A stretch of DNA of 6,856 bases from NCBI GenBank assembly GCA_030598165.1, contig JAUVQL010000049.1, positions 1 to 6,856 of the forward strand. Direction: 5' to 3'. Positions 5,640-6,856 of this stretch are shown here, piece by piece (within the stretch, counting starts at the first letter, position 1; every line of letters starts with the position of its first letter). Position numbers and translations under genes: made by a program. The stretch comes from Acidobacteriota bacterium. GTDB taxonomy: Bacteria > Acidobacteriota > Vicinamibacteria > Marinacidobacterales > SMYC01. Below the pieces are notes generated by a model, which saw only the letters and a program-made list of their open reading frames with translations, did no database searches and was not told the DNA's origin.

Positions 5640-6070
5640 TCTACGAGACCCTGCTCGTTGGGATCATCATCGCCGTCATCTACACGGAGCTCCTGGAAAT
5701 CTACCCTGGTGGCATCATCGTCCCGGCATACGTGGCCCTACATCTGGATCACCCAGGGCGCGTTGTCATGACGATTTTCATCGCTTTCTCGAGTCTCTTC
5801 GTCTACCGTCTTCTTTCTCGTCATCTCATACTATTTGGCAAGCGAAGGTTCGTCACGCTCGTCCTGATCGGCGTCCTATTGAGCCAAATCATCTACATGC
5901 TGAGCGCGAGCATCAGCACCGCCTCTTACGATCTCCTAGTCGTTGGATGGCTCATCCCGGGCCTTCTCGCCAATAACTTGGAAAAGCAGCGATGGCTCCC
6001 GACGTTGGCGTCGCTCGTCACGGTCGCTGTCTTGACCTATGCACTTGTTAACCTCTTTTTCCGGTTTTGA
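5636..6070 (+). CDS. pgsC: Poly-gamma-glutamate membrane subunit PgsC/CapC
   Basis: A 144-residue, strongly hydrophobic protein with about five membrane segments (near residues 4-20, 26-37, 42-60, 71-90 and 120-141, with a further hydrophobic stretch at 100-113). It carries the family's landmarks: YPGGIIVPAYVAL (23-35), ILFGKRRFVTLVLIG (65-79) and GWLIPGLLANNLEKQ (104-118), matching the PAGLVVPGY, LYGRRKF and VPGLIANTIQKQ blocks of Bacillus PgsC (149 residues). PgsC works with PgsB in the membrane-bound synthase, and its own chemistry is unknown. The start is TTG, overlapping the last four bases of pgsB (TTGA), with a good ribosome site, so both subunits should be made in step. The next gene follows after two bases. 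Assignment is firm. Confidence 0.93.
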   Translation: MIYETLLVGIIIAVIYTELLEIYPGGIIVPAYVALHLDHPGRVVMTIFIAFSSLFVYRLLSRHLILFGKRRFVTLVLIGVLLSQIIYMLSASISTASYDLLVVGWLIPGLLANNLEKQRWLPTLASLVTVAVLTYALVNLFFRF

Positions 6071-6072
6071 CC

Positions 6073-6856
6073 ATGGATCTCTTCAAATTCGGGACGAGGA
6101 GGATTCCCAAGGAGAGCGCCGAGGACAGACACGGCGTCATTTACGTTCTCTGTGGCTTGAGCATTGTCTTCTATGTCTTGCTACGCTTCCTACCGTTTTC
6201 TGAAACCGAAATCACCCGAACGCAAATGCTCCTCGCATCACAAATGATGTCGGAAGCTCTGGACATCGTCAGACAGTGTCGCATGGACAATGGGATCTCG
6301 ATCGATGAGGAGGCGGACCCCAACCGCACCGGTCTCATCGGCCTCGAGTTTTCCCCCTTAACGACATCGCGCGGAGACCTCCAGGCCAAGCGAACGACCA
6401 CGAATCCCAACATGGCTGCCCTCGTCGTTTATCTCCTCAAAGAAACAAGACTAGGCGAAGGGGACCTCGTTGCAGTGGGAGCTTCCGGCTCCTTCCCAGG
6501 TCTCATCATCGCAACCCACGCTGCTGCCAAAGCGATGCGCTTTTTCCCTCTTCCGATCTATTCCATCGGAGCCTCTCAATGGGGCGCCAACGAGCCGGAG
6601 TTTACTTGGCTCCACATCGAACGGTGCCTAGAGGAAGCAGATTGGCTCGACGTCGAGCCGTTGGCCATTACTTTGGGAGGCGAAAAGGACGTCGGCGAGG
6701 ACTGGAGTCAGGCGGCTCGTTCTTCGGGAGAGTCGGCGATAGCTACAACAGGAGGCTTCTTCCTCCATGAGCCCGATCTCGAACACAATGTCGCAGCTCG
6801 CATGAAATTGTATGAGGAACGAGCGGGAGGAAGTCCTACCCGAGCTTTCGTCAACA
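6073..6856 (+). CDS. pgsW: Poly-gamma-glutamate system protein, PgsW-like (cut by window edge)
   Basis: The first 261 residues of a gene that continues past the right edge with no stop. After a short basic N-terminus there is one membrane helix (GVIYVLCGLSIVFYVLLRFL, residues 21-40), then a soluble domain, probably outside the cytoplasm. Recognisable parts are GLIGLEFSPLTTSRGDL (87-103), where it departs from any known enzyme, NPNMAALVV (111-119), and a Gly-rich strand-loop GDLVAVGASGSFPGL (130-144) followed by IYSIGASQWGAN (162-173). I match it from memory to the protein family that accompanies pgsB and pgsC in bacteria lacking a standard cap operon (poly-gamma-glutamate system protein, PgsW, TIGR04332). 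Its function is unknown. The ATG is two bases after the pgsC stop, with no strong Shine-Dalgarno, so coupled translation is likely. Family call good; the biochemical role is not claimed. Confidence 0.82.
   Translation, partial: MDLFKFGTRRIPKESAEDRHGVIYVLCGLSIVFYVLLRFLPFSETEITRTQMLLASQMMSEALDIVRQCRMDNGISIDEEADPNRTGLIGLEFSPLTTSRGDLQAKRTTTNPNMAALVVYLLKETRLGEGDLVAVGASGSFPGLIIATHAAAKAMRFFPLPIYSIGASQWGANEPEFTWLHIERCLEEADWLDVEPLAITLGGEKDVGEDWSQAARSSGESAIATTGGFFLHEPDLEHNVAARMKLYEERAGGSPTRAFVN

Noticed and set aside
5449..5976. Plus-strand 175-codon frame over the pgsB-pgsC junction
   Set aside because: It overlaps two well-identified genes in another frame and its product is Arg/Pro/Ser-rich noise.

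Overview
The window looks like bacterial chromosome of moderately high GC (roughly 55% by eye). It resembles the Acidobacteriota or a similar Gram-negative, soil-type lineage. This rests on the very large secreted Asp-box (VPS10/sortilin-like) protein, a small gene pair that I read as DUF4258-DUF2283, and a VapB-type antitoxin, a mix common in such genomes. No rRNA, tRNA or marker gene confirms the phylum.

Layout. Bases 1-78 are AT-rich and hold no gene. A VapB-like ribbon-helix-helix antitoxin (79-321, minus) follows, with a convincing promoter and overlapping inverted repeats at 330-359; no toxin gene is visible beside it. A heptamer tandem repeat (391-418) contains the stop codon of the largest gene, a 1029-residue exported Asp-box propeller protein (402-3491, minus). 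A small signal-peptide ORF (3493-3612, minus) ends one base before that gene's start. Next on the minus strand come a DUF2283 gene (3652-3921) and, two bases further upstream, a DUF4258-like gene (3924-4198) broken by what looks like a one-base deletion. Upstream again is a short exported ORF (4263-4403, minus).

From about 4404 transcription diverges. The plus strand carries a tight poly-gamma-glutamate cassette: pgsB (4476-5639, probably with an ATT start), pgsC (5636-6070, TTG start overlapping the pgsB stop) and a pgsW-like gene (6073 to beyond the right edge). PgsB is an ATP-dependent Mur-ligase-like amide ligase, PgsC is its small membrane partner, and PgsW is an uncharacterised membrane-anchored accessory protein. 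Together they should make, and perhaps export, a gamma-linked glutamate polymer at the cell envelope. PgsA is not in the window.

The most notable points are the apparent non-canonical ATT start of pgsB, the frameshift that splits the DUF4258 gene into two fragments overlapping at ATGA, and two tiny signal-peptide ORFs either side of that pair, one ending in a Trp/Arg-rich tail. I see no CRISPR array, insertion sequence, or clearly new multi-gene system.
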